DNA from: Chitinophaga sp. CF418
GTDB taxonomy: Bacteria > Bacteroidota > Bacteroidia > Chitinophagales > Chitinophagaceae
Direction: 5' to 3'
Assembly (NCBI RefSeq): GCF_900142925.1
Contig: NZ_FRCN01000005.1
Span: 334,128 to 398,127 of the forward strand
Length of the DNA: 64,000 bases
Shown: piece after piece, positions 34,606 to 43,638 of the stretch
Position numbering within the stretch: position 1 is the first letter of the stretch
How the letters are laid out: each line of letters opens with the position of its first letter
Translations under genes and position numbers: made by a program
Notes under the pieces: generated by a model
What the model was told of the DNA's origin: nothing
Seen by the model: the letters and a program-made list of their open reading frames with translations, nothing else
The model's database searches: none

Positions 34606-35760
34606 GTGCAGTTACTTTGTACCAACAAAAAAGGTATAAAAGTGGAATCATTAAAAGAAAAAAAAGTACTCATTTCGGGCGCAAGTATAGCTGGACTTTC
34701 AACAGCCTATTGGATGAACAGATTAGGTTACAAAGTAACTATTGTTGAAATTGCAAATGAACCTAGAATGGGTGGTACTGCTGTTGATATTCGTGGAAAA
34801 ACGATTGATGTTGTTAAGCGTATGGGAATTTTTGAGCGATTAAAATCAAACGCCTTGAATTTAGAAATGATAGAATTTAAAAATGCGGACGATGAAACGG
34901 AAAAATCAATTATAATAAAGACGAAAGAAGTGGAAGTTCCCAATGATGAAATCGAAATTGAACGAACTAAATTAGTGAGTATTTTATTGGATGACTTAAA
35001 AAACGATGTTGAATTTATCTTCAACGACAGCATTACAGCCTTAAACGAAAGGAAAGACGATATACACGTTACTTTCAAAAATGGTTCGCAACATGTATTT
35101 GACCTTGTAATTGGATGCGATGGTACACATTCGGGAGTAAGAAAAATCTGGTTTGGTGACGAAACTAAATATACACATTTTCTCGAAGCATATTTTTCCA
35201 TCTCAATTGTGAACAAATCATTGGTAAAGAAGGATACAATGCAGTTTTATAATGTGCCGGGCAAAGCTTATATGCTTAATGCATACAAGAATAAAACCGA
35301 TATCGTCTTTTGTTTCCTTTCAGAAAAAGAAATTCCGTACAACTATCGTGATGTTGAACAACAAAAGAAAATCATTCTGGAACAGTTTGTTGGACAGGGA
35401 TGGAGAACCGCAGAATTATTGGAAGAAGTAAATCATTCAACAAATTTTTACTTCGATAAATTTTGCCAGATTAAAATGCCGTCGTGGACAAAAGGCAGAG
35501 TGGCGTTGGTTGGAGATGCAGCCTATTGCGCTTCGCCTGCAGCAGGAATGGGGGGCGCGTTAGCGATGGAAGGAGCTGCAGTACTGGCTGATGCGCTACA
35601 GAAACATAATGGAAATTTTGAATTAGCGTTTCAGGATTACAATAAAAATTTACGTCCGTTTATTGAAGAAGTTCAAGCCGAAGCCGAACTTAATGTAAGA
35701 GAAAAATTTATTCCAAGAACGGAAGAAGCTATTCGCAAAAGAAACGAAGAAGGGTTTTAG
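34606..35760 (+). CDS. FAD-dependent monooxygenase (PHBH/TetX-like)
   Basis: 384 aa. The Rossmann GxGxxG-type motif is VLISGASIAGLSTAYWMNRL (residues 21-40), the DG motif VIGCDGTHSGVRK lies near residue 170, and VALVGDAAYCASPAAGMGG (about 300-318) is the FAD-ribityl GD motif. The family hydroxylates aromatics or inactivates tetracyclines and other drugs; specificity cannot be told. ATG 34606 is used here, but a TTACTTTG box close to the phylum -7 consensus sits at 34613, so GTG 34642 (VESLKEKKVLISG) is an equally good start. It is paired with the AraC gene upstream. AT-rich. Confidence 0.88.
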   Translation: MQLLCTNKKGIKVESLKEKKVLISGASIAGLSTAYWMNRLGYKVTIVEIANEPRMGGTAVDIRGKTIDVVKRMGIFERLKSNALNLEMIEFKNADDETEKSIIIKTKEVEVPNDEIEIERTKLVSILLDDLKNDVEFIFNDSITALNERKDDIHVTFKNGSQHVFDLVIGCDGTHSGVRKIWFGDETKYTHFLEAYFSISIVNKSLVKKDTMQFYNVPGKAYMLNAYKNKTDIVFCFLSEKEIPYNYRDVEQQKKIILEQFVGQGWRTAELLEEVNHSTNFYFDKFCQIKMPSWTKGRVALVGDAAYCASPAAGMGGALAMEGAAVLADALQKHNGNFELAFQDYNKNLRPFIEEVQAEAELNVREKFIPRTEEAIRKRNEEGF

Positions 35761-35764
35761 CATT

Positions 35765-35797
35765 CGAGAAAGAAGGATTTGCCCCGGACCTTTGACC
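35765..35797 (-). repeat. Degenerate tRNA-Ser 3' end (scar)
   Basis: cgagaaagaaggatttgccc followed by cggacctttgacc matches the plus-strand image of the tRNA-Ser(TGA) 3' half (gagaaagagggattcgaacc, cccggacctgttac) with several changes. It has the same orientation as the other scars. Confidence 0.5.
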
Positions 35798-35847
35798 ATT
35801 AATGCAAGTCTATAAATGCAACAGAATTACAGCTCTTTGAATACCAT

Positions 35848-35880
35848 AAAAAAAGTCCCGGCTATACCGGGACTTTTTAT
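35848..35880 (-). terminator. Terminator downstream of tRNA-fMet
   Basis: Stem gtcccgg/ccgggac extended by A/T runs on both sides, loop ctata. It lies directly after the tRNA 3' end on the minus strand. Confidence 0.75.
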
Positions 35881-35882
35881 TG

Positions 35883-35954
<72 letters not shown>

Positions 35955-36004
35955 ATGAGGGTGCAAAGATGCATAAACGATTATACTTAACCAAATTTTT
36001 TTTT

Positions 36005-36150
36005 ACCCGGACATTTGACAATCAAAATCATTCCAGGACAAGGTTGCCCATCCTCAATCACTCAAAGAAAAACTTTCAGCCATCATCTGGCCGCTAAGAA
36101 AATTTTTCGCTATCGCACAGATTTTCTTAGCGGCCACCGGAGACAAGTTT
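36005..36150 (-). repeat. Degenerate tRNA-Ser scar repeat, copy 1
   Basis: In order on the plus strand: acccggacatttgacaatca and aaatcatt (tRNA part and junction), ctttcagccatcatctgg (hairpin region), then tttttcgctatcgcacagat and tttcttagcgg, matching cttttcgctgtcgcttagat and tttcttggcgg of the better copies. It ends in the same accgg-gaca block seen after copies at 38.7, 50.0 and 53.3 kb. Confidence 0.6.
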
Positions 36151-36250
36151 CGAATCAAATGGAAAGGAGACTGATGGTCTTTAGCTACAGATAAAAGAAG
36201 TTAACCAGCAATCAACTGCCACTTCAAAGTAGACAATTATCTTCTGGCTC

Positions 36251-37405
36251 TTAAACAATTCTTCTGACAATAGGGACTAATACAATCAGGGATCCTAGTA
36301 AAAAGCTGCCTAAAACGGCCAATGGAGCTATCAGCAAAAATTTAAACGCAGGATCAATGGGTAAATTCCTGACAGCGAGCGACAGAGAAATGATCGCCAA
36401 CGGATGGATAATATAAACAGCAAAAGCAGATCGGGATAATTTACGGAGCAGGCCGGATGATATATTCCATGACCTTTTCCCCCGAACGAGCAATGCCGTC
36501 AGGATGGAAAGCCCTATCCATTGTTCCCATACAGCATACATGAGCGACTGCCAGTGAAATCCTCCTGAATACCAGGCAATAGGCATATTGAGTTTAACCC
36601 GGATCAGAAAAAATAATGGAAGGCATAACAGACACAACCACGCAGATAAAGTCAGCTGTTTCCCGGTACGATCGGATAATTGTTCAAACCATTTGTTACG
36701 GAAGGCCAGTAAACCCACAATAAATAGCGCTATGTATTGCGGGAAATGCCCTAACTGGAACCCTAATGGTTTGAGCACCCATCCAACAGGGAATATAATC
36801 CTGGTAAAGAAACTGAGCACACCGATTGCAACCGCAAATAACAGGATGGTGTCTGCTTCCGGTGCTGGCAAAGGTTTCCTGAATGTGAAGGTAAACAGGC
36901 TTCGTACAGCTACATAGAGAAAGGTGAACACCAATAAGGCCGCTACAAACCACATTACGCCAGGATCTATCCAGCTATCGTAACCAGTCAGGTATTCAAG
37001 GAGAGTAATATGATGTCCTTTAGCAAAATAATAAACCAGGTAGCTAAACAGAGGAGAAAGGACAAAAGAATAAAACAGTAAGGGAATGCCCAGCCGGAGC
37101 AGCCGGTCTGCAATAAATTGGCCTGCCCCCTTTCTGTCATAGGAGGGGCCGGAAAAGTAAGCTGCCAGTAGGAAAAAGAATCCCATAAAGAACGATTGGT
37201 TGATACTCACGAACATCGTCATAGGAACAAGGGCACCGGTAAGAGACGTTTTCTGCGTATAATACCAACCGCCGGCAGCTCCATACGCAATGACAGTATG
37301 ATGAAGTATAACCAGTATTGTTAGCAATATTTTGATGTTATCGATGTAAAATAGCTTGTTGGACTGGCGGGCATCCGTTGGTAAAGAGATTGTACTGGAA
37401 GGCAT
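36251..37405 (-). CDS. Acyltransferase family 3 membrane protein
   Basis: 384 aa with about ten hydrophobic segments. The opening SNKLFYIDNIKILLTILVIL with HHTVIAYG holds the conserved His, and SFFMGFFFLLAAYFSGPSYD with FIADRLLRLGIPLLFYS is the family signature (F-ffF-SG, R--R---P). Such enzymes O-acetylate surface sugars or other envelope molecules. A LytTR regulator gene lies 124 nt upstream on the same strand. Confidence 0.88.
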   Translation of the reverse strand: MPSSTISLPTDARQSNKLFYIDNIKILLTILVILHHTVIAYGAAGGWYYTQKTSLTGALVPMTMFVSINQSFFMGFFFLLAAYFSGPSYDRKGAGQFIADRLLRLGIPLLFYSFVLSPLFSYLVYYFAKGHHITLLEYLTGYDSWIDPGVMWFVAALLVFTFLYVAVRSLFTFTFRKPLPAPEADTILLFAVAIGVLSFFTRIIFPVGWVLKPLGFQLGHFPQYIALFIVGLLAFRNKWFEQLSDRTGKQLTLSAWLCLLCLPLFFLIRVKLNMPIAWYSGGFHWQSLMYAVWEQWIGLSILTALLVRGKRSWNISSGLLRKLSRSAFAVYIIHPLAIISLSLAVRNLPIDPAFKFLLIAPLAVLGSFLLGSLIVLVPIVRRIV

Positions 37406-37529
37406 AATTGATCGGTTAGTGTTGTTTGCCTATTGCCGGACATCCGCAATAGATCACAAACCTACGACAATTAAAATGCCGCCCATGGCGGATGTTACCA
37501 ATAACTAGGCTTTGTGATGAGCAACAAGG

Positions 37530-38438
37530 TTAGGTCGTAAATGTGTTCCGGAGCTGCTCATACCGGCTGTTAAAATTATTCAGCTGTGCCCTTGAAACAG
37601 GTACTTTAGATTCAGTTGTACTAAAAGAAAGCAGGTATCCCTGGGAGTTGCCGGAGACCTTTTCTATATGCAGCATGTTTACTAAACAGGTTCGATGGCT
37701 CCGGAAGAACTGAGGATATGCTGAAAGTTGTGCTTCAAACTGGGAAAGGGAAATTCTTTTAAGTTCAGTATTGACCTGGTTGTTGCTGATGGTTGTCAGC
37801 TCGACATAATTTCCTTCTGCTCTCGCAAATAGTAAATCGCTGATATCCAATCTAAAATCATCCTGTTTGACCTGTGTATGGATAAAGATCACAGAATCCG
37901 GAGCCGTTTCTTTCGGTTCACACTTTAGTGGAATAAACTGAAGAACGAAAGGGTCTCCTTTTTTGGATTGAAAATAGAAACCCGCCAACCTCAGAAAGAA
38001 ATAAAAGAAAATACCCCCAACGTAACAGTTCCTGATTTCCTCCCACAAGTAATACAGTGACCAGTTATTTGTATTGCGGTAGATAAGGTCTCGCATTAAA
38101 AAACTGGCTATGCCTGTTAAAAGCAGTACAACGGCGATCTGTCTGTATTCCCTGAGCAATGTCCAGCTTTTCGATGGCAGGTGCTTTGTCCTGAGGTGGT
38201 TAAATGTCTGGAAATAAACATAAATGATAGTAGCAGGCGATAATGCATGGAGACAACAAATGAACAAATAATTCATTTTTTGTTCCGGCGCATTCACGCC
38301 AAAGGGCTTGAACGATAATAGAAAAAGCAGGATGACGCCAAAGATTATGGCTGCAGTTCTGATAAGGTTTTCGGACCGATATCGGGCCGGATAGTCAATC
38401 TCTTTAAGCAAATGTTCCCGGTTGATGTAAAATTCCAT
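37530..38438 (-). CDS. Membrane-anchored LytTR family regulator
   Basis: 302 aa. Four hydrophobic segments occupy about residues 27-165 (TAAIIFGVILLFLLSFKPFG and others). The C-terminal 100 residues are a LytTR DNA-binding domain: ISDLLFARAEGNYVELTT, FFRSHRTCLVNMLHIEKV and VPVSRAQLNNF. It lacks a receiver domain, so it is a one-component membrane sensor-regulator, a type common in Bacteroidota. It probably controls the acyltransferase gene just downstream. Confidence 0.88.
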   Translation of the reverse strand: MEFYINREHLLKEIDYPARYRSENLIRTAAIIFGVILLFLLSFKPFGVNAPEQKMNYLFICCLHALSPATIIYVYFQTFNHLRTKHLPSKSWTLLREYRQIAVVLLLTGIASFLMRDLIYRNTNNWSLYYLWEEIRNCYVGGIFFYFFLRLAGFYFQSKKGDPFVLQFIPLKCEPKETAPDSVIFIHTQVKQDDFRLDISDLLFARAEGNYVELTTISNNQVNTELKRISLSQFEAQLSAYPQFFRSHRTCLVNMLHIEKVSGNSQGYLLSFSTTESKVPVSRAQLNNFNSRYEQLRNTFTT

Positions 38439-38539
38439 AGATTAAACGGGACTTTATGCCCTGTTAAATCTACTACATTCACGGATTTTTCAATACATTC
38501 ATAACATTTACCTGCTCAGATCGTTCAAGACAATCAAGC

Positions 38540-38608
38540 ATCCCAAAAACAAAACAGCCTCCAGATTCAATCTGAAGGCTTCAATTTTTTGTAGTCATAA
38601 AGACAATT
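38540..38608. repeat. Degenerate scar hairpin, copy 2
   Basis: Hairpin agcctccagatt / aatctgaaggct followed by tcaattttttg. It is like the hairpin block of the scar at 53.3 kb (ggcttcaattttctg) and is placed directly before scar copy 3, so two copies are in tandem. It also works as a terminator in either direction. Confidence 0.55.
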
Positions 38609-38613
38609 TTGGC

Positions 38614-38778
38614 GCGGAGAAAGAGGGATTCGAACCCCCGGACCTGTTACAGTCAAAATCATTTGATCAGAGACTGCCACAAACAAAAAAGCCTTCAGAC
38701 ATCATCTGAAGACTCAAAAACTTTTCGCTGTCGCTTAGATTTTCTTGGCGGGCTGCCGGGGACAAATTTCGAACCAGT
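38614..38778 (-). repeat. tRNA-Ser scar repeat, copy 3
   Basis: The image of the tRNA-Ser(TGA) 3' half (38614-38654: gcggagaaagagggattcga to ctgttacagtc) is followed by aaaatcatttgatcagagac, the hairpin gccttcagacatcatctgaa, cttttcgctgtcgcttagat and tttcttggcggg. From gaggg to ggcgg it matches copy 4 exactly as far as I can read. No 5' half exists, so it cannot be a tRNA. Confidence 0.85.
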
Positions 38779-39092
38779 TTGTAGAAGATTTGTCTGCCAT
38801 CCAATGTTTCATTGGTGGATTAAATATGAAAATATATTGAAAGCTGGATATTATCTAATCTATCTATGTCACAGTGCATTCAGTAGATCTGATCTGTTAG
38901 TACTAATACAGCAATCCTTATTAGAGAATTTAATACTAATGTAATATCCCTATAAATTAATCCTGTATTACCCAATTTATTGCTCTAACTTTAGCAAGGT
39001 TGCATTTGGCCCCTTCTGATTTATTTTGGGTTCCTTTTTCTTCCTAAGTTGCTGTTTTTTAGCAGTATCTGTATTTAATTAAAATTATAATT
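38779..39092. other. Intergenic region and probable long leader of the RRM gene
   Basis: No gene seen. The last 110 bases are very T-rich (for example gatttattttgggttccttt) and may be a long 5' untranslated region of the RRM gene, as is common for cold-responsive RNA-binding proteins; that is inference. Confidence 0.4.
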
Positions 39093-39401
39093 GTGAATAT
39101 TTTTGTAGGTAATATAAGTGACAGAACAACTGAAGATGAAATATGGTCTTTATTTGACCCATTTGGAGTTGTATATAGTATTAATGTGGCTTATGATAAG
39201 TACAGTGGCCGTTCTAAAGGCTTTGCATTCGTTGAAATGCCAGACGATTCCAATGCAGTACAGGCAATTAAGGAATTGAATAATTCAGTAGTTGCTGGCC
39301 AGACAATAGTAGTGTATGAGGCTCGTCCAAAACCTGAAAGACCAGAAAATAATCGTTTCTCCAGATCCGGCCCAAGACCTGGATTTAGACCCAGATACTA
39401 A
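39093..39401 (+). CDS. RNA-binding protein with one RRM domain
   Basis: 102 aa, GTG start. RNP2 is NIFVGNIS (residues 2-9) and RNP1 is RSKGFAFVEM (about residues 39-48), the two RNA-contacting motifs. The tail is Arg/Pro/Gly-rich (RFSRSGPRPGFRPRY). Single-RRM proteins of this size bind RNA and are often cold-induced. It is the only gene between scar copies 3 and 4. Confidence 0.92.
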   Translation: MNIFVGNISDRTTEDEIWSLFDPFGVVYSINVAYDKYSGRSKGFAFVEMPDDSNAVQAIKELNNSVVAGQTIVVYEARPKPERPENNRFSRSGPRPGFRPRY

Positions 39402-39906
39402 TAGTTGGATGTTTTAAAACGTCAATTACCTTTATCTGTTAAGAGAGCAGAAGAGCAAAGCAGCAGAATACGTTAAGTAGTTTGTGGCTTTGCTTTTACT
39501 TTTCTATGTACCAAATAGTAGCAACCCAAGCTGAACTTCCCACTTAATTTTTTAATTATACCCTCAATAAACCTCCAGGATGGGATATAGTAACAAAAAC
39601 TGTCAGCAACTGCGTTCGGCCTATGAGGTGATGATGAAGATTTGTATCATCATGTTGGTGGTGTGAGTTCGGAAACTTTAGCCTTTACGAGTTCCCCGGT
39701 CTGTATGAATAGTGCATTGTTTAAAAAGAAACCCTAAGCCTGATTTCGAAATAATATGATTTACCACACACTGAACTTACTATTTAGTTCCCGTGTAGTC
39801 ACTATACTTCTATAGACTTTTGCATTGTCAAATCAAGCATAAGGTGTGTGAAGAAAGTAATATTGTCAATCGCAATGGGGTGAAATCGACTAACTAATCG
39901 ACCTAA
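39402..39906. other. 500-bp intergenic region without a recognised gene
   Basis: Short frames only and no domain seen. It is bounded on the right by the terminator at 39907. Confidence 0.5.
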
Positions 39907-39933
39907 ATAGAAAACCCGCGACTAGCGCGGGTT
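39907..39933 (-). terminator. Terminator to the left of scar copy 4
   Basis: Perfect 8-bp stem aacccgcg/cgcgggtt, loop actag. On the minus strand it is followed by a T-rich stretch, so it would stop transcripts coming from the tRNA-Ser/scar side. Confidence 0.75.
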
Positions 39934-39946
39934 CCTTCGGGATTTA

Positions 39947-40081
39947 GCGGGCTGTGAGGGATTCGAACCCCCGGACCTGTTACAGTCAAAATCATTTGAT
40001 CAGAGACTGCCACAAACAAAAAAGCCTTCAGACATCATCTGAAGACTCAAAAACTTTTCGCTGTCGCTTAGATTTTCTTGG
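39947..40081 (-). repeat. tRNA-Ser scar repeat, copy 4
   Basis: Truncated tRNA-Ser 3' half joined to the hairpin block. It directly abuts an intact tRNA-Ser gene. From 39956 through the tRNA to 40168 it forms a 213-bp direct repeat of 56749-56961 with one mismatch (position 40010). Its outer end differs from copy 3 (gcgggctgtgaggg instead of gcggagaaagaggg). Confidence 0.85.
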
Positions 40082-40166
40082 CGGAGAAAGAGGGATTCGA
40101 ACCCCCGGACCTGTTACAGTCAACAGTTTTCAAGACTGCCGCAATCGACCGCTCTGCCATTTCTCC
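40082..40166 (-). tRNA. tRNA-Ser(TGA), copy 1
   Basis: 85 nt with the long variable arm of class II tRNAs. Acceptor ggagaaa/tttctcc, anticodon loop cttgaaa (TGA) on a cagt/actg stem, variable arm around tgactgtaacaggtc, T stem cgggg/ccctc-type with ttcgaat, discriminator G as expected for serine. Identical to copy 2 at 56875. Confidence 0.92.
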
Positions 40167-40319
40167 GGGCGCAAAATAATAGTAGTAGATTAGAATTGCC
40201 AAATTTTTTTCAAAAATGTGAGGGAATGCTAAGTTCCCGCCATTATAAGGACCGGATGTAGTATTTTTCCATCATTACAGCTGGCGTGTAATCATAAAGA
40301 AATAACTTGGGGCCAGAAC

Positions 40320-40694
40320 CTATTTTCTGCTAACTTCCTTTACAATGCGTTTTTTATGTTCTTTGCCCCAACGTGCCATCTCGTCCAATAATGGCTTCAG
40401 CGATTTCCCATATTCTGTAAGCTCATATTCTACCGTAATAGGCTTTGTATTCAGGACAGTACGATTGATCAATCCATTAATCTCCAGATGTTGCAATTCC
40501 TTGGATAACATTTTAGAACCAATACCATTCAGTAAGCGCTGTAGTTCCAGGTAGCGCATCTTCCTAAATACCAGCATCGCAATTATGGATATCCGCCATT
40601 TTCCAGTCAGGATGTACTGTGTATCTTCAATGGCCTTAAAATGTTGTATGCATGCCTTCGATAACGTTTTTTCAGTAAGTCTTGATGTCCCCAT
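40320..40694 (-). CDS. HxlR family transcriptional regulator
   Basis: 124 aa from ATG 40694 (MGTSRLTEKTLSKACIQHFK); the frame is open to 40748, but that stretch overlaps the operator repeats. The winged-helix HxlR core is TGKWRISIIAMLVFRKMRYLE with LQRLLNGIGSKMLSKELQHL and YELTEYGKSLKPLLDEMARW. HxlR proteins respond to electrophiles or redox state. It is divergent from a quinone oxidoreductase gene, the classic target of this family. Confidence 0.9.
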   Translation of the reverse strand: MGTSRLTEKTLSKACIQHFKAIEDTQYILTGKWRISIIAMLVFRKMRYLELQRLLNGIGSKMLSKELQHLEINGLINRTVLNTKPITVEYELTEYGKSLKPLLDEMARWGKEHKKRIVKEVSRK

Positions 40695-40709
40695 TACACA
40701 AATGTAACT

Positions 40710-40762
40710 ACTTCCTTTGGGGGAAAGCACTTCCCTACAGGGAAGCACTTCCTTAAAGGAAC
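40710..40762. promoter_or_regulatory. Three tandem palindromic operator repeats
   Basis: Three neighbouring units: acttcctttgggggaaagc (40710), acttccctacagggaagc (40729) and acttccttaaaggaac (40747), each an inverted repeat of (a)cttcc/ggaag. They lie between the divergent HxlR and quinone oxidoreductase starts, the expected place for HxlR binding and autoregulation. Confidence 0.7.
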
Positions 40763-40825
40763 CTGGTACCTATCATTAGGAGAAGTGCAAATAAATTTGC
40801 AGGGAATAACTTAAAAAAAATTAAA

Positions 40826-41809
40826 ATGAGCATCTTAACAAGAAGTGGCGTTGTTCTTATTGAACAACCTGGTAGCCCCGAAGTTCTTAAATATGAAACG
40901 ATTGATCTATCAGCCCCAGGTACCAATGAAGTTTTAATAGAGCAAAAGGCCATTGCTGTAAACTTCCTGGATGTTTTTTTCAGAAGTGGGAGATTCCCAC
41001 TACCGAAATATCCTGCACCGATCGGCCTGGAAGCCTCCGGCATAGTAACAGCCGTCGGTGAGGACGTAACAGAATTCGCTGTGGGTGACCGGGTTGCCTA
41101 TTATGCCACCACGGGGGCGTATGCGCAAAAAAGAGTAATCAGCGTCGATGATATCTTTAAATTGCCTGATACCATCACTTTTGACGTAGCAGCCGCAGTT
41201 ATGGTAAAAGGGCTTACGGCCAAAATGTTGATCAGGGATAGTTATGCGGTTAAAGCTGGACAGTACGTACTTATTCCTGCAATGACGGGAGGTGTAGGCA
41301 CGCTGTTAAGTGCGTGGGTTAAATCGCTGGACGCTATTGTTATAGGCACGGTGGGAAGCCCGGCTAAGAAACAGCTGGCAGAACGGCGAGGTTTTGAGCA
41401 TGTAATTGATTTACAAAATGAGAATCTTACTGCCCGCGTGAATGCTATCACAAGCGGTTCTGGTGTGGACGTAGTATATGACAGTGTCGGCAAAGACATC
41501 TTTGATAAATCCATGGATCTGATAAAAGCAGGTGGCACCTTTGTTTCTTATGGTGGCGCATCGGGTTGGCCCGAGGTAGATGCACTGCAGCTTGATCAAA
41601 AAAATATCCATTTTGTACAAGCTCAGCTCAATAACTATCCCGGATATCAGAATAAGAAAGGCGATGCAATAAAAGAGGTATTCGAACAGGTTGAAAAAGG
41701 CATATTTGATGTACAACAACCTTCGGTCTATTCCTTATCCGATGCATCTCTTGCGCATGCTGACATGGAGTCACGCAAGACTACTGGCAGCATTATTCTT
41801 AAACCTTAA
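40826..41809 (+). CDS. NADPH:quinone oxidoreductase (zinc-less MDR family)
   Basis: 327 aa. GroES-like N-terminus (VLKYETIDLSAPGTNEVLIE, AIAVNFLDVFFRSGRFPLPK, APIGLEASGIVTAVGEDV) and nucleotide-binding loop AMTGGVGTLLSAWVKSLDA at about residue 152. Zinc cysteines are absent, as in Qor enzymes. It reduces quinones or enones in the cytoplasm. Divergent from the HxlR gene with the triple operator between them. Confidence 0.9.
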   Translation: MSILTRSGVVLIEQPGSPEVLKYETIDLSAPGTNEVLIEQKAIAVNFLDVFFRSGRFPLPKYPAPIGLEASGIVTAVGEDVTEFAVGDRVAYYATTGAYAQKRVISVDDIFKLPDTITFDVAAAVMVKGLTAKMLIRDSYAVKAGQYVLIPAMTGGVGTLLSAWVKSLDAIVIGTVGSPAKKQLAERRGFEHVIDLQNENLTARVNAITSGSGVDVVYDSVGKDIFDKSMDLIKAGGTFVSYGGASGWPEVDALQLDQKNIHFVQAQLNNYPGYQNKKGDAIKEVFEQVEKGIFDVQQPSVYSLSDASLAHADMESRKTTGSIILKP

Positions 41810-41881
41810 TAAGCGTTTTGAGGCATCTTTATTTCCAAGCAATGATGGTAGTTGATTAAGTAAGACCTCCATCAGGTACTT

Positions 41882-41921
41882 GAATAAAAAAGAGGCTGTA
41901 TCGTACTTATGATACAGCCTC
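41882..41921 (-). terminator. Terminator of the SusCD operon
   Basis: 11-bp perfect stem gaggctgtatc/gatacagcctc, loop of 8 nt. On the minus strand it is followed by a run of six T, so it ends transcripts from the operon reading leftwards. Confidence 0.8.
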
Positions 41922-41939
41922 CCTGAACTGTTATAATTT

Positions 41940-42908
41940 TTATTTATCTCTTGTTACGTGCCTCACTTTCACAGTTACTTCATAAGTACCTTCCTGGTAG
42001 ATATTAAACTGGAACCTTGGATTCGCACTATAAACCTGCCTATTATCCGGTGCGTAACCAGGATCAGCCATCACATACTGACTTGGAATACGGTAATAGA
42101 TCAGGTAACCGAAACTGCTTTGCTTTAAAGGAAACGGAGTTGTCTCGAAATTACAGGTCATTGTAGAATCTGTATACACGAGTGGGTGAAACTGCGCATA
42201 GGTTCCAAAATCACTGCGGTCGCCCCTTCTGATGATCTCTCCTGCTGAAGGGTTAAATGGATTACCATATTGGTCAGTGATCTTCAGGATAATATTAGTT
42301 CCCTCATCAGAAGTTTTTACGATTTTCACTTCAGGCGCTCCGATGTCATAACTGGTAGTAGTACCATCCAGGAACAAGGCTGCTCCGCCGGCACCGATCA
42401 CATAAGGAGCATCATCCACCAATGTAAAAGAAGCAATGTTCTTAAAGGTCTTGGTACCATTTTCGTTGCTGGCCTGGATATCAAAATCGTACTTACCCAG
42501 CGGCACCTTGGTAGTAGTATTATAAAAAGTAAATGCACCTGTATGAATATTGAAATCGAAAGGAGGTCTATTCACCAGCTGTCTTTTCTTATTCAGCAGT
42601 TCTACTGTGGTGTCAGTATCCGGATTAAACTCACCGATCCATTCGTAGCGGTTGTAAGAAGCATAGAGTGAATCTGCATGATGTCCTGTACTGTCCCTGA
42701 TATCGAGCAATTTGTATACAACCGGCGCACTCGAACCATCATTACTAACCGCAACGGTTTGCTCGATCTGTCCCCGCTTTACTTCCATTGGATTATCAAC
42801 ATACCGTATCTGGTTACTCAGGTAACCATTTTCTACCTTTTTACAGGCAGGTGAAAGCGCAACGGCTGCAAGCAATGCATAGGCAGTAGCTTTGAAATTG
42901 TTATTCAT
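41940..42908 (-). CDS. SusCD-associated lipoprotein (DUF5007-like)
   Basis: 322 aa. Lipobox ALSPACKKVENG, Cys at about residue 22. The opening YLSNQIRYVDNPMEVKRGQI and a central Ig-like part (PLGKYDFDIQASNENGTKTF) resemble the lipoproteins placed at the end of SusC/SusD/fasciclin loci, which I believe carry DUF5007. Surface-exposed and probably glycan- or protein-binding. Last gene of the four-gene operon, 21 nt after the fasciclin gene. Confidence 0.75.
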   Translation of the reverse strand: MNNNFKATAYALLAAVALSPACKKVENGYLSNQIRYVDNPMEVKRGQIEQTVAVSNDGSSAPVVYKLLDIRDSTGHHADSLYASYNRYEWIGEFNPDTDTTVELLNKKRQLVNRPPFDFNIHTGAFTFYNTTTKVPLGKYDFDIQASNENGTKTFKNIASFTLVDDAPYVIGAGGAALFLDGTTTSYDIGAPEVKIVKTSDEGTNIILKITDQYGNPFNPSAGEIIRRGDRSDFGTYAQFHPLVYTDSTMTCNFETTPFPLKQSSFGYLIYYRIPSQYVMADPGYAPDNRQVYSANPRFQFNIYQEGTYEVTVKVRHVTRDK

Positions 42909-42929
42909 GATAATAAAATAAAGTAATGA

Positions 42930-43619
42930 TTAATTGTTTAAATCCTGGAAATAAGTGAATGTGTGATTATTATTCAACACATGCAATACACCCGTTGTGG
43001 TAAGAATACCAGTTGTCTGACAAAGTGTTTGCAATTTCTGTCCGTCCTTCAGTCCGGCCAGACCGGTAGAATCAGTTGGTACAGGATAACCATTCTCAGT
43101 AGGGATTAATTTGGTCAGGTAAATATATTTTGGTTTGGTGGAGAAAACCGTACCATCTGTATAATCAGTGGTAGGGATCAGTTGCACCAGACGCAGTTCC
43201 CCATCATTTGCTTTAAAGAAACGGCCAATTTCCGTAGTGTTATCTCTTGTGATCTGATCTTTAAAGAGATAAGCTCTCAGGGAATCTTTCATCACCGCAT
43301 AATCAATGGAATCGAAGGTATACACGAGGTTTTCATCGTTCATTTTAACCCTCAGATCTTCCCGCTTTTTTGTTACATAATTATTGATAGAATAATCAGG
43401 GACAGCAAAAAAAGTTCCTGATGCATTCACTTCCTCTTTCAGCCCTGTTCTGTCAATTAACAATAACAGTGTATCAAATAAGGGATTTGTTTTTAAATAA
43501 TCGTAAGTCGTCATGTTCACATGTGGATCTGTAATACTACCGCCGATCGTATACTCTTTCTTACAGGAGAAGAAAACTATCGTCATTAATATGAGCGTTC
43601 CGGAAAATATCTTTTTCAT
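42930..43619 (-). CDS. Fasciclin-domain lipoprotein
   Basis: 229 aa. Lipobox TIVFFSCKKEY, Cys at about residue 19. The fasciclin fold is recognisable from YDYLKTNPLFDTLLLLIDRT, ASGTFFAVPDYSINNYV (the T-FAP box) and TTGVLHVLNNNHTF (the H2 box). These proteins are surface adhesion modules common in SusCD loci of soil Bacteroidota. It follows the susD-like gene by 19 nt. Confidence 0.85.
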   Translation of the reverse strand: MKKIFSGTLILMTIVFFSCKKEYTIGGSITDPHVNMTTYDYLKTNPLFDTLLLLIDRTGLKEEVNASGTFFAVPDYSINNYVTKKREDLRVKMNDENLVYTFDSIDYAVMKDSLRAYLFKDQITRDNTTEIGRFFKANDGELRLVQLIPTTDYTDGTVFSTKPKYIYLTKLIPTENGYPVPTDSTGLAGLKDGQKLQTLCQTTGILTTTGVLHVLNNNHTFTYFQDLNN

Positions 43620-43638
43620 ACAGCTGGTTTAAGTTTGA

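Noticed and set aside
38609-38944. Open frame MARRKRDSNPRTCYSQ... and its twin at 39954-40193
   Set aside because: Both are translations of the tRNA-Ser scar repeats; the similarity between them reflects the repeat, not protein homology.
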